From assembly GCA_016716365.1 (NCBI GenBank), contig JADJWM010000019.1:124001-188000 (forward strand): 64,000 nt of DNA. The letters run 5' to 3'. Shown here piece after piece: positions 1-8,757 of the stretch; the stretch's first letter is position 1; each line of letters opens with the position of its first letter. Position numbers and translations under genes: made by a program. The DNA is from Chloracidobacterium sp. (GTDB lineage Bacteria; Acidobacteriota; Blastocatellia; Pyrinomonadales; Pyrinomonadaceae). The notes under the pieces were generated by a model. The model was not told the origin of the DNA and made no database searches. It worked only from the letters and a program-made list of their open reading frames with translations.

Positions 1-1319
1 TACTGGGCGATGGCCTTGATGCCGTAGCTGCCCAGCGGCCAATCCGTATTCCTGTAAACGATGTCGTACAGGTCGATGCACGTCGCCCGGCCAAACAGCT
101 CGTCCAGTTCGGCCTCGCCTATCACGTCCGGGTATTTCTTCCTCAGTCGGCGATAACTCGTCTTTTCGTACGGGGAATAATAATAGATCGCGGAAGTGTC
201 GGGATCGTAGGCGTTTATCAGGTCCAACGCCTCTTGCCACGCCCGTTTCTCATCATCCGGCGTCACCGCCCGTGCCGTCCGGTTCTCAAATCGCTCGCCT
301 GCACCGTCGCGGATCCAAAACCCGTGAAGGTAAACAAAGTCCTGCGTCGGGTCAGATTCTATGTCAAAGAAAAGCTCCGCAGCGGCATCCGGAAATTCAA
401 ACCGCGAATGCATCAGCGGTTCGCCGCCATCCTTCAGAAGCCGGGCCCGCAACGCCATCTTTTCGATCGCCGGCGCACCGACGCCTTTCAGAAAATTCTT
501 GTCCGCCTTCTTTCGTGCCGCCAGGCCGGCAGGGTCCTGCCGGAGCAGATCGTCGACGGACGCGGACCCAAGATCTCGTTTTATCGCGTCGCGGACGGAG
601 CGGCCTACATAAAAAAGCTGTGTCAGGTCGTCGCTTTCCTCCACCCATTTCTTGCACGACGTGCCCCATCCGCAATCTTTGCAGGAACCGCACATGGCCG
701 GATCGTTCTGAACCTCGCCGGACATCAGCGAGACAACCTCTTGCCTCACGCGTTCATACAACTCGAACCACGTCTCGGGCGTTTTCGGTCCCTGCGGGGC
801 CGCCAGATCATACTCAAATCGTTCTCCGCTGGAGTCTATTACGAAGCCCTTCAACGAACTGTGCAGCCCCCGCCGCCGCAAGATCTCGCAATACAGGGCC
901 AATTGAACAGCGTAATGCTTCTTTGGTTTCCCGGCCGCGTCCTCGGTCGCACCGACCTCCGCCGAGCCGGACTTTATTTCTATCGGCAGATATTCGGCTC
1001 CGTCGAAATGCAGAATGTCCGGGATGCCGAAAAGGTCGCCGTGGGCCAGGATCCCCTGGTAAATATAGGGCTCGCGCCTCGCCAGCGCTTCGTTCGTCGC
1101 CTCGATCCGCTCTGCTTCGCTTCCGCTGCTGCAGTCGAAAAGATCGAAACCGAATCCCGCGACCACGTCCGCTTCGTGCTGAACACCGCGTTCCCAAAGG
1201 AGCTTAAGGAACGGATTGTCCGCTTCCACGAATTCTTCACGCGGGCCGTGAACGTCCCGCCACACTTTGTGCGGGCATTGGAGATAGTCGTACAGATTGG
1301 AAGGAGTTACCGAAGGCAC
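1..1319 (-). CDS. TM0106-type RecB-like nuclease with RNase H-like domain, N-terminal part (runs off the left edge)
   Basis: An uninterrupted reading frame runs on the minus strand from a GTG at 1319 to base 1 and is cut by the window edge, so only about 439 codons are present. The first third holds a PD-(D/E)XK nuclease core: GDLFGIPDIL followed by YLPIEIKSG. A Cys cluster follows (CGSCKDCGWG, then another Cys), probably the Fe-S or Zn cluster found in RecB/Cas4-like nucleases. A new domain then starts with LFFDIESDPT, the opening of an RNase H/DEDD-like exonuclease. This order matches the TM0106 family of RecB-like nucleases, usually chromosomal and of unclear physiological role. No clear ribosome site precedes the GTG, so the start is uncertain. 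It lies outside the island and has the G+C-rich codon use of the right flank. Seen: frame and motifs. Inferred: family. Confidence 0.75.
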   Translation of the reverse strand, partial: MPSVTPSNLYDYLQCPHKVWRDVHGPREEFVEADNPFLKLLWERGVQHEADVVAGFGFDLFDCSSGSEAERIEATNEALARREPYIYQGILAHGDLFGIPDILHFDGAEYLPIEIKSGSAEVGATEDAAGKPKKHYAVQLALYCEILRRRGLHSSLKGFVIDSSGERFEYDLAAPQGPKTPETWFELYERVRQEVVSLMSGEVQNDPAMCGSCKDCGWGTSCKKWVEESDDLTQLFYVGRSVRDAIKRDLGSASVDDLLRQDPAGLAARKKADKNFLKGVGAPAIEKMALRARLLKDGGEPLMHSRFEFPDAAAELFFDIESDPTQDFVYLHGFWIRDGAGERFENRTARAVTPDDEKRAWQEALDLINAYDPDTSAIYYYSPYEKTSYRRLRKKYPDVIGEAELDELFGRATCIDLYDIVYRNTDWPLGSYGIKAIAQ

Positions 1320-1440
1320 AATATTAAATTCGTCTTTCGGGACAGCCCAAGTTTAATCCCGATTCGCGGTTTTGACGAAACCCGCGCGAATTCCTTAAAC
1401 AATTTTCGGGTTGTACGAGGCAGTGTTCGTGACCGATGGC

Positions 1441-1797
1441 GCTGCTTGCTCGCGGCCTTCGCGGCTTCGCGGGAAATTGATCGTTCTTTCACTCACACCC
1501 GCCGAATACGCAAAACACGGGAACATGCCTGCCTGAACCGGCGGCATCTCTTCTTTGCGGCCTTTGCGGCTTCGCGGGAAACTGATCGTTCTTTCAATCA
1601 CAACGGCCGAATACGCAAAACTCTCGAACATGCCTGCCTGAACCAGCGGCCTCTCTTCTTTGCGGACTTTGCGACTTCGCGGGAAACTGATCGTTCGTTA
1701 AATCACAACGGCCGAATACGCAAAACACTCGAACATGCCTGCTTGAACCGGCGGCATCTCTTCTTTGCGGCCTTTACTGCTTCGCGGGAAACTGATC
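1441..1797. repeat. 105-bp tandem repeat, about 3.4 copies
   Basis: The block TTCTTTGCGG starts at 1551, 1656 and 1761, exactly 105 bp apart. The surrounding sequence, including TTCGCGGGAAACTGATCG and CGAACATGCCTGCCTGAACC, repeats with a few substitutions. A more diverged copy starts near 1446. Because 105 is a multiple of three, the repeat creates a long but spurious open frame. It lies between the nuclease gene and the tRNA. Confidence 0.85.
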
Positions 1798-1883
1798 TTC
1801 CTATCGCCGGCCGCCGCGATTTACTTGACAATATATGCCTAAATTCCTAATCTTTAGGTTCGCCTCAAACGGGCGATACACAC

Positions 1884-1960
<77 letters not shown>

Positions 1961-1974
1961 AAAATCAATAACTT

Positions 1975-2000
1975 AGCCTGTCGTAAATCGACAGGCTTTT
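1975..2000 (+). terminator. Rho-independent terminator after tRNA-Asn
   Basis: The stem AGCCTGTCG (1975-1983) pairs with CGACAGGCT (1989-1997) around loop TAAAT and is followed by a T run. It lies in island DNA, so the element supplies its own terminator for the tRNA. The original chromosomal terminator is now at 53335. Confidence 0.85.
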
Positions 2001-2005
2001 GACTT

Positions 2006-2024
2006 TTTCCTAGAAAGTTTCCTA
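2006..2024 (+). repeat. 19-bp end motif, putative integrase arm-type site (left)
   Basis: TTTCCTAGAAAGTTTCCTA occurs here, 45 bp inside the left core repeat, and again identically at 53111-53129 inside the right end. It contains two copies of TTTCCTA spaced 12 bp apart, the pattern expected for a binding site of the integrase N-terminal arm domain. The assignment is an inference from position and symmetry. Confidence 0.6.
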
Positions 2025-2066
2025 TCACTTGTTAGCCCTCTGGCCTGCAATTCTAATTTCCACAAG

Positions 2067-2996
2067 CTAACCTGATCTATTTTCGCACTCGTTTAGAAAA
2101 GGAATAAGGTGTTTTTCCTTTGAATATAGAACTCGAAATCCGACGCGATAATAGCCTATTTGGCCGGCCTTTCTCCGTCTGAGAAGGGTCATTTTGGAAA
2201 TTCCCAGGAATCGGGCTGCTTCAGCCTCGTTCATCATCGGCTCGTTCAACGTGGGCGCGGCTGCGTTGGCTCGGGACGGATGTTCGGTTTCGGTGCCCTG
2301 ATGGTTTTGTTGCAAAGTTGTCGGCGTTTTAAAGGAATGAGCAGGAACTGCGAATTCTATATCGATGGTTGTGCGGCCGATCGTGATTCTTGAGACAAGC
2401 TGCTCCACTATGGCAAGCTTTTCCTTTTCAGTAAGGCTCGGCCACGATTCTTCGAGGGAAGCAAGGCTCGCCGTCCCGGATCCGAGCTTCGGGAATTGCG
2501 AGATGAGTATTTCTTCAAGATCGGCAGCACCGATCTTACGCTTGCAGGAGAGGCAGGCGTACTTTTCGAGAACGCGTGAGGCAAACATTTTGCCGCCGCA
2601 CTGGCAGAAAGCGACCCCGGCAAATAACTGAACTGACGGCCGGCCTCGTTTTTCGCCAAGCAGATGGTTTGCCTTTTGCCACAGCTCGTTTGAGACGATC
2701 GGTTCGACTGAGACCTCTTGTCCGTTTTCAATTCGCAGACCTTTTGCGGTAGTGTCCCGAAGAAGGCGGTCAATCGTCGTATCGGAGAAGGCTGCACCGC
2801 TTCGGGTTCTATAACCGAGGTCATTGAGAATCTTGGCAATGACCCGCTTTCGTTTGTGCTTGACGAAGAGTTCGAAGATGAGTTTGCGGACAGGGGCTTC
2901 AATTGGGTCTACGACCAAGGAGCCGTCCTTCCAGCGATAGCCGAACGGAGCAATGCCGCCGGCGGACTTTAACCTTTGGTCTCCGATATCTGTCAT
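2067..2996 (-). CDS. Serine-recombinase DNA-binding half (Recombinase plus Zn ribbon) fused to an excisionase-type HTH; no catalytic domain
   Basis: The 309-residue product begins directly in the Recombinase domain (GIAPFGYRWKDGSL, then RVIAKILNDLGYRTRSG). A zinc-ribbon follows around residues 125-155 (two CxCG/CxxC pairs). The C-terminus is a MerR/excisionase-like helix-turn-helix (EAARFLGISKMTLLRRRKAG). The N-terminal resolvase domain with its catalytic serine is absent. It is not cut off: the ATG overlaps the stop of the upstream ATPase gene in a 4-bp ATGA, so translation is coupled. It probably binds DNA without recombining it, as a regulator, accessory factor or directionality factor. 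Domain names come from family knowledge; the role is inferred. Confidence 0.75.
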   Translation of the reverse strand: MTDIGDQRLKSAGGIAPFGYRWKDGSLVVDPIEAPVRKLIFELFVKHKRKRVIAKILNDLGYRTRSGAAFSDTTIDRLLRDTTAKGLRIENGQEVSVEPIVSNELWQKANHLLGEKRGRPSVQLFAGVAFCQCGGKMFASRVLEKYACLSCKRKIGAADLEEILISQFPKLGSGTASLASLEESWPSLTEKEKLAIVEQLVSRITIGRTTIDIEFAVPAHSFKTPTTLQQNHQGTETEHPSRANAAAPTLNEPMMNEAEAARFLGISKMTLLRRRKAGQIGYYRVGFRVLYSKEKHLIPFLNECENRSG

Positions 2997-5900
2997 CGCT
3001 TGCGGTCCATTGCATTCTCGAGAATTTCGGCAATTACCTGTTCACGCACCTCCCTGTCCTGAGCATCTTCTTTGATACTTACGCTGACGGTGTAGCCTTT
3101 TACCTTGCCTTCCTTTGGAGTAGCTACTTCCGCATTCAGCTTTTCTAGGAACAAATGAAAGTGCTCTGGTTCAAGAAAGTGGACCTTGGAGAATTGCTCA
3201 GCTGCAATAAGCGCTTTGCAGCTTTCCTTAATTGAAACGAGATGCTTCCGATCCGGCGAAATGACCACGACTTTGTCAAAACCGGCGGCAAGACATTTCT
3301 GGACGTTTTCGAGTTCGTATTTAACGGCATTTGTGATCGCGATCTCACAGGCAATTTGTGTGTGTTCGCTATCTAGAAAGACATCGATCCTGCCGATCCC
3401 GCCGAACACCTGCTTCTCAAGCGTTGCTACAAAGCCGTGGCTTTCGCCGATCCTTTTTAGAAGGGTCTGGAGATAGCGATGCGATTCGTGGCCGTCCGGG
3501 CTTGTTCTCTCCTTCGGCGAGATCTTCCTCTCCTCATCTCCGGTTTGCTCCTTGCCACCGGATGAGCCCCGAGCCGACTGGTTCTTGCCAGCAACGGTCG
3601 GAGCTGCCGCTTCCTTCTTCTCTTCTTTCCTTCGGAGATCAGAAAACAATTCTGCTTCGACCTCAGCCATCGGGCGGGCAAAGTTCTCTCGAGTGTGTCG
3701 AGTTATCGCCTGCAATTTCGACCTGGCGGTTACAGATTCCACCTTTCCTAGGAGCGTCGTTCTAAGGTTGAAATCGAACTCAGCTCGTTCGACCCGCGCA
3801 ATTGCCTCACCGATCCCGAGGTTTTGCAGGGCCTTCGCGTCAAAGAAAGAGAAACCTCCGGCGAACTTCTCGCTATCGGAATCGCCAAGCCTGAAGCAGA
3901 TCCTCGTATAGCAATTTGAAAGAACGCTTGAAGCTACATCCTGATTGCGGCTTTGAAGCTGCCTGTACCCCTGATGGCTCAAATGCAGCCCGATATTGTA
4001 CTTGCGGACTCCGGAAAGGATGTTTTCCATTGATGGAGTTATGAAATGCTGGAACTCGTCAATGTAGACCCAAAAGTATGGCCTGTTGGCCGAGTCCTGG
4101 CGGCTCAGGGCTGTCTGATGGAGCTTTGAGACAAGAAGGGTTCCAAGCAGATGGGCGTTTTCTTCCCCGATCAGTCCTTGCGACAGCTTGATTAACAGAA
4201 CCTTCCGCTGGTCCATTATCTTTCGAAAATCGAGTCTTGTTTGCTTCTGACAGACGATATTGCGAATGAGCTTGTTGCGCAGGAACCCGTCAAGCCTAAT
4301 CAGGATCGAAGACTGCGGCTTGTTGGCCAGGTCCGTGAACTCTCGTTCCCAAAAGTAGAGGACCGAATAATCTGAAACCGTCGTGAGAAATTCATCACGA
4401 TAGGCTTTCTCCACAAGAAATCGTCGCAGGCCGAAGAGAGTGCCCCCTTCGGAGCTTTCGACGAATGCCAGGATCGCATTGGCCAGTACCGAGTCCATCA
4501 CATCGCCCCAACTCGTTGCCATCCGTCGGAACACAGCAACAAGGTCGGAGGACAAGAGGTTTTTTTCCAATTCGGAATTGGCTTGAAGGATGTTGAATCC
4601 GACCGGATACTCCCCATCACTCGGATCGAACAGAATGACATCCTTTAGCCTGTTGTTAGGGATATGGCCGACCACATCGTCGATCAGGTCACCGTGGGGA
4701 TCTATAACGCAAAGGCCCTGAGCGTTTTCCAGGTCCTGCTTGATGAGGTTCAGAAGCAGGCTGGACTTGCCCGAACCCGACGAACCGATCAGGTGTACGT
4801 GCTTGGTTCGCTGTTCATCCGAAAGGCTGACATTCACTGATCTACCGCGGTGAAGGTTCTCTCCTAAAATGGTCCTGTTGTTCAGTAGGAGGCTTGGGGC
4901 GGCTTTGGTTCGCTGGCTGTCTCGCTGCAGCTTATCGGACACGACCTTCCGTGTCGGAGGGTGTACCAATGATACCAGCTCATCTATGTTTAAGATCATC
5001 CCTGACCGAAAACTTGCCCTCTCAAGCAGTCCTTGTTCATGGGAGCTTTCGCATGCGTATTCGTCGTTTGAGAGTGGTATGAGCTCGTTTGCGCTGCTTG
5101 CCAGAGGCACAAGGCCGGCTGAAACGCTTCTTACGATCTGCATCGCGCGATCTGGATGCCGAGCCTTTGCAGCGACTCTTACAACCGCGGCAAAGAGCTG
5201 GCAATCGAGCTTCTGCCTAACCTGGCCTGCAATCTCTTTAGCGTCGATGCATTGAAGAGCGTACAAGATCTCTTCATGCCAATTAAGCTTTGCCTTTCGG
5301 AACAAAACCTGAAGTATCCCCACCTCGCCCGGTTCAAGGTTCGACAATGCTCCGACGATGGTTGTTAAGATGTCACTTTCGAAATGATTGCCCGAAACAT
5401 CCAACGGAAGTATAAATTCATTCGATAGACCGAAGTCGACGATAAGCGATTCATCAGCCCCGTTAAGCCAGGCACTCTCTAATGAGCCTGTTGTTTCCGC
5501 TACAAAGCAGCCAGGGAGGTGCGCGCGGATCTGCTGCGATACATCGCTCCTGTCCTCAAGGCTTGATGCGATCTGGATAATAACTTCTGGTTTTGTGCCG
5601 ATAACCTCAAACGAGATCGGAGCCGACGCATAGGAGAAACTAAGCAACAGATTCTCGGCGATCGTTCTGGAGATATCGAAGTCGATTGGAAAGACCAGCC
5701 GGTGTTCTGTAAATTCTTGTCCGTAGTAGGAGCAATAGTCCGGCTCGTCCATTTCGGCCAAATACTGTTTATATTCGGTGATCCGCTGACGCTGGTCAAA
5801 AATCGCCTGCTCCTGATGCGAGCCGGCAAGCAGCTTGCTGAAGAATGTCTCCTGCCGGCCGTCGTCAGTGATGGGCTGATCTTCGGCAAAGAAGAGCGGG

Positions 5901-6040
5901 ACGAGCGCCGGTTCCAGTTCGACCGGAAAGTCATAGACATTCCAGCCGCGCCCGCGCCTCTCCCATTGGTAGAAGCAGCGGGTCAACGCTTCCTCACGCG
6001 TCACCGGAACCGACGCCTGATACCTGACTAGATCACTCAT
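2993..6040 (-). CDS. TraD/VirB4/HerA-like conjugative ATPase with C-terminal nuclease-like domain
   Basis: A 1015-residue protein. The first ~400 residues form a family-specific N-terminal region without obvious membrane helices. The P-loop GSSGSGKSSLL is near residue 420, followed by CVIDPHGDLIDDVV. Walker B is in YFWVYIDEFQHF near residue 665, then HLSHQGYRQLQ and GEAIARV, as in type IV coupling proteins and TraM-recognition ATPases. A low-complexity Lys/Glu/Ser linker precedes a C-terminal domain with HGFVATLEKQV, GRIDVFLDSE and ACEIAIT, resembling a PD-(D/E)XK core although the expected Lys is Ala. It heads the leftward group with 6062-6538 and is coupled to the recombinase-like gene. Probable role: DNA pumping during transfer or processing of the island. 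No relaxase partner is visible. Confidence 0.8.
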   Translation of the reverse strand: MSDLVRYQASVPVTREEALTRCFYQWERRGRGWNVYDFPVELEPALVPLFFAEDQPITDDGRQETFFSKLLAGSHQEQAIFDQRQRITEYKQYLAEMDEPDYCSYYGQEFTEHRLVFPIDFDISRTIAENLLLSFSYASAPISFEVIGTKPEVIIQIASSLEDRSDVSQQIRAHLPGCFVAETTGSLESAWLNGADESLIVDFGLSNEFILPLDVSGNHFESDILTTIVGALSNLEPGEVGILQVLFRKAKLNWHEEILYALQCIDAKEIAGQVRQKLDCQLFAAVVRVAAKARHPDRAMQIVRSVSAGLVPLASSANELIPLSNDEYACESSHEQGLLERASFRSGMILNIDELVSLVHPPTRKVVSDKLQRDSQRTKAAPSLLLNNRTILGENLHRGRSVNVSLSDEQRTKHVHLIGSSGSGKSSLLLNLIKQDLENAQGLCVIDPHGDLIDDVVGHIPNNRLKDVILFDPSDGEYPVGFNILQANSELEKNLLSSDLVAVFRRMATSWGDVMDSVLANAILAFVESSEGGTLFGLRRFLVEKAYRDEFLTTVSDYSVLYFWEREFTDLANKPQSSILIRLDGFLRNKLIRNIVCQKQTRLDFRKIMDQRKVLLIKLSQGLIGEENAHLLGTLLVSKLHQTALSRQDSANRPYFWVYIDEFQHFITPSMENILSGVRKYNIGLHLSHQGYRQLQSRNQDVASSVLSNCYTRICFRLGDSDSEKFAGGFSFFDAKALQNLGIGEAIARVERAEFDFNLRTTLLGKVESVTARSKLQAITRHTRENFARPMAEVEAELFSDLRRKEEKKEAAAPTVAGKNQSARGSSGGKEQTGDEERKISPKERTSPDGHESHRYLQTLLKRIGESHGFVATLEKQVFGGIGRIDVFLDSEHTQIACEIAITNAVKYELENVQKCLAAGFDKVVVISPDRKHLVSIKESCKALIAAEQFSKVHFLEPEHFHLFLEKLNAEVATPKEGKVKGYTVSVSIKEDAQDREVREQVIAEILENAMDRKR

Positions 6041-6061
6041 GGCTGATGCGACTTGGCGATC

Positions 6062-6538
6062 CTACTGAAGAAATCCCTTCATGATCGGCTTTCGCTCGGA
6101 ATCGGGAAGCTGCCTGAGGCCCTGCGATGTGGTGATCGTATCGATCACTTCCAGCACGGCCGAGTGTGTCGCCGTCTGAAACATATTAGCTGTATCGATC
6201 CGGTAGTAGGTCCATGGCCGTGAAAACAACGACAGCCTAGGAAACATTACAGCAAGGCACCCTGCCGGCGGCTCAAGCAGCCAGTAGGACACAAAAAAGC
6301 CGGTGCCGAACGGGGCCCCGCAGATAGCGAAATAGAAATCGCGGCACGAGACGCGCAGGTACTCGCGTTTAGCGGAAAGCAGGTGGCTTTCCTTGAAACT
6401 GATCCGGTCGATGCTTGCTTTTGGGAGTTGCCGTCTTTCAATGGCCTTGGTCACCTCTGAATAAAAACCCTGAGGCGAAGTGTTGAAATTCTCGATTAGA
6501 GTACTCCAGTGGGAAATGACATCTGCCGTGGAAGACAT
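6062..6538 (-). CDS. Unknown 158-aa protein upstream of the TraD-like ATPase
   Basis: I do not recognise the family. The start is supported by AAGGAGA about 8 bases upstream of ATG 6538. The protein has a hydrophobic centre (FYFAICGAPFGTGFFVSYWLL) that may form one membrane segment or a buried beta core. It ends 21 bp before the ATPase start on the same strand, so the two are probably co-transcribed and this is likely an accessory subunit of the ATPase. Confidence 0.65.
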   Translation of the reverse strand: MSSTADVISHWSTLIENFNTSPQGFYSEVTKAIERRQLPKASIDRISFKESHLLSAKREYLRVSCRDFYFAICGAPFGTGFFVSYWLLEPPAGCLAVMFPRLSLFSRPWTYYRIDTANMFQTATHSAVLEVIDTITTSQGLRQLPDSERKPIMKGFLQ

Positions 6539-6990
6539 GATCTTTTGATCTCCTTTACTTTGTTTGGGATGTATAAAGCCATAACGAAACGGTATGCCTT
6601 CTTCAAGAAAGGAACGCTGCTAACCCTCACTGTAAAGCTTGTTCGGGAGTATGAATGCGGGAATGTTACTCCTGCTCTATTTCTTCTGTCAACTGCAGAA
6701 AAGCAGTCGATCCGACCATGAGAACCTTTGGTAAATCGCATTCGCGAATAACGGACAGTTCATCTATTTAATGGACGTTCACACGTTCGATGGACGGCCG
6801 GATTTTTCTACCTCGAATACACTAGACTTGTAAATCGGCGGTTTTTCTATTACATATCGGGAAGCTCGACGAAGCGATCCGAACAATTTGGGACGGGGAA
6901 GGGGTCACTGTTGATAGGACCAGTTCTACGAGTTTCTACTTGCCTACGCCGCGAAGACGGTTTCAAAAGTCGTAAGGTTGGGGAAGGTTA
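6539..6990. other. Intergenic stretch, possible coding remnant
   Basis: No convincing gene. It must contain the promoter of the leftward ATPase group. Around 6855-6970 the plus strand reads like a degraded protein end (KLDEAIRTIWDGEGVTVDRT) but lacks a start. The region is A+T-rich with several T runs. Confidence 0.4.
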
Positions 6991-7320
6991 TCATGAGAAT
7001 CGCGAAAGCAACAACAGAGAGATGACCGCCAGGAGGATACCAAGGATTTCTCTCCCTGCCAGACCTTCCTTGAAAAACAGGACGCTTCCAATACTAAGAA
7101 ACAGAATCGTCGAAATCGCATACCAGACACCCAATGTCGAGAGTGTTACGTGTCTAATAACGTATAGCCAGCCGAATGCTGTGGACGAATAAATGACAAT
7201 ACCCGCAATTAACAGGATCCACGCGGTAGATCTGGATGAGGCGTTTGTCGACAATTTGAGCAGAAAATCTGCCAGAACGCCGACGGCAGAAAGGGTAACG
7301 ATCAGAAAATATGCTGACAT
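6991..7320 (-). CDS. Small multidrug resistance (SMR/EmrE-like) transporter
   Basis: The 109-residue protein is almost entirely hydrophobic with four predicted membrane helices, the standard SMR length and topology. Helix 1 reads VTLSAVGVLADFLLKLS, where SMR pumps have Glu at the proton/substrate site (LAE in EmrE). Here it is Asp, which could alter substrate or coupling. Helix 3 contains VWYAISTILFLSIGSVLFF, matching the SMR signature, and helix 4 ILGILLAVISLLLL is typical. It stands alone on the minus strand. The substrate cannot be told, and related EamA-type lipid or sugar carriers remain possible. Confidence 0.8.
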   Translation of the reverse strand: MSAYFLIVTLSAVGVLADFLLKLSTNASSRSTAWILLIAGIVIYSSTAFGWLYVIRHVTLSTLGVWYAISTILFLSIGSVLFFKEGLAGREILGILLAVISLLLLSRFS

Positions 7321-7477
7321 GTTACAACGATATTAGGATTAATTGTTTGTATTCTCGTTAAGAACTCTCGACCCCGAACAACAGACACGAGATACCAGCG
7401 GACCGGCGTGCGGATTAGCTTCATCGGTCCGATTCGTAATCGATCTTCTGGTTTTCTTAATTTTACCACGTCGTAGT

Positions 7478-8479
7478 TTACTGTCTAGGCCCTTCCCGAT
7501 TGGTGCCAGTGGATCGAATCCCCCGACTAAGCGCGAGCGAGGGGTGGCGACGCTTCAGCTCCCTGAGCATATGTTCCTTTGCGACGTGGGTGTACCGCTG
7601 GGTTGTCGCAATCGAAGAATGTCCGAGAAATTCTTGAACTACCCTTATGTCTACGCCATTTCTCAATAGTAATGTAGCTATCGTGTGTCGAAACATGTGA
7701 GGCGTAATCACCCGATCTATTCCACATTCACGACGCATTCGGTGAATGACATTGGCAATTCCCTGTGACGACAAACGGGTGCCAGCCGCATTCAGGAACA
7801 ACGCGGAAGTCTTTGCCCGAATCTGATTTCGAACGGTCAAATGCTCGCGAAGACATTCAGCCGCAACGCCATCCACAATGAACGCCAACCGCTCCTTTCC
7901 CGCCTTGCCGGTCACCTTGATCGTCGCTTCTTGCTCTAGATAATCGCTGACATTGATCGATGACACCTCGCCAACTCTTAGTCCGGTCGCAAAAAGCAGT
8001 TCGAGAAGCGCCCGATTACGTAACAGCAGATAGTCGCAGGTTTTAAGGAATCGGCTTGTCTCCCCAGTGCTGGAATCCGAACCGGTTGAATGTGAAAGCA
8101 GTTGGTGGCCTTTCCTTAGAATTTGCTGCAATTCGAGATCGGTAATTATTCTTGGAAGTTGAATCGAACGCCCGTAGCCAATTTTCACGCGCCAGAAAGG
8201 AGATTCGTGTAACAAGCCCTTCCGTACCCAATAAGTGAAGAAAATTTTCAGAACTACAAGCTTCCGTCTTATGGAGGCCGGCGAATAGCCCTTCGCTTTC
8301 AAGTCAGTGGCCCAACGCTCGATATGCCAATTCTTCAAACGAGTCACGTCCACCTCAGAACCAATTAACGAAGCGAATTGTGAAAGGTCAGAAACATACG
8401 CGGACTTTGTTTTTTCTCGCCTTTCGTTCACGGCAAAGTAACCGCTTATGAACTCACTCTTGGCTTTTCCGAGCTTCAT
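7478..8479 (-). CDS. XerC/D-like tyrosine recombinase (internal integrase)
   Basis: A 333-residue tyrosine recombinase with an N-terminal SAM-like core-binding domain (about residues 10-95) and a C-terminal catalytic domain. The active-site residues are present: Arg in FATGLRVGEVSSI, Lys in VTGKAGKERL, His-x-x-Arg in TPHMFRHTIATLL, His in LGHSSIATTQ and nucleophile Tyr in RYTHV. It differs from the island integrase at 51943. Its position beside the YkgJ/CHAT block suggests an older mobile unit or cassette-type integrase that brought in local cargo. No att repeats were found around it by eye. Confidence 0.9.
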   Translation of the reverse strand: MKLGKAKSEFISGYFAVNERREKTKSAYVSDLSQFASLIGSEVDVTRLKNWHIERWATDLKAKGYSPASIRRKLVVLKIFFTYWVRKGLLHESPFWRVKIGYGRSIQLPRIITDLELQQILRKGHQLLSHSTGSDSSTGETSRFLKTCDYLLLRNRALLELLFATGLRVGEVSSINVSDYLEQEATIKVTGKAGKERLAFIVDGVAAECLREHLTVRNQIRAKTSALFLNAAGTRLSSQGIANVIHRMRRECGIDRVITPHMFRHTIATLLLRNGVDIRVVQEFLGHSSIATTQRYTHVAKEHMLRELKRRHPSLALSRGIRSTGTNREGPRQ

Positions 8480-8714
8480 ATAAGAAAATTGGCTTCACGC
8501 CTATCGCATGCGGCACCGTCGCTCGGCATCGCTTGCTGAATGGGAAAGCTGAATAAATACGCAATAAGAGTTGATTTCAGGAAGAGCTGATAAGAGCCTC
8601 CGCATTCGATCTGTGCTGACCTTGGCAAAATGCTATTGGCGCTCGAATACGTTTCGGGCATAATACTTCCAACAGAAAATATGATGGGATCTATCGCAAG
8701 GCCTGATAACTATC

Positions 8715-8737
8715 GATAACTAGGAATTATCACTACT
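8715..8737 (+). promoter_or_regulatory. 23-bp shared upstream element, copy 1 (before the YkgJ gene)
   Basis: This 23-bp sequence (core GATAACTAGGAATTATC) is repeated exactly, in inverted orientation, at 11142-11164 upstream of the convergent CHAT gene. The core has inverted arms GATAA (8715-8719) and TTATC (8727-8731), as in a dimer-bound operator. A second, partial GATAAC lies at 8705-8710. CCGAT follows shortly after both copies. It ends 20 bp before the GTG start. A common regulator site is my first reading; terminal inverted repeats of a small mobile unit is the alternative. Confidence 0.65.
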
Positions 8738-8757
8738 TATTCCGATGCCCTACTCCC

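Noticed and set aside
1441..1797. Possible CRISPR array
   Set aside because: The repeat is a uniform 105-bp tandem unit with no unique spacers, and no cas genes are present.
234..1850. Long plus-strand open frame (538 codons)
   Set aside because: Antisense to the RecB-like nuclease, whose motifs are on the minus strand; its end is an artefact of the 105-bp repeat.
2067..2996. Truncated recombinase read as a pseudogene
   Set aside because: Its ATG is translationally coupled to the upstream gene and the C-terminal HTH is intact, so a dedicated DNA-binding protein is more likely.
2993..6538. Evidence for a self-conjugative ICE
   Set aside because: Only an ATPase and a small partner are present; no relaxase, pilus or mating-pair genes are visible in the 51 kb.
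8476..8661. Minus-strand 61-codon frame upstream of the XerC/D-like integrase
   Set aside because: Biased composition, no ribosome site; reads like intergenic DNA.
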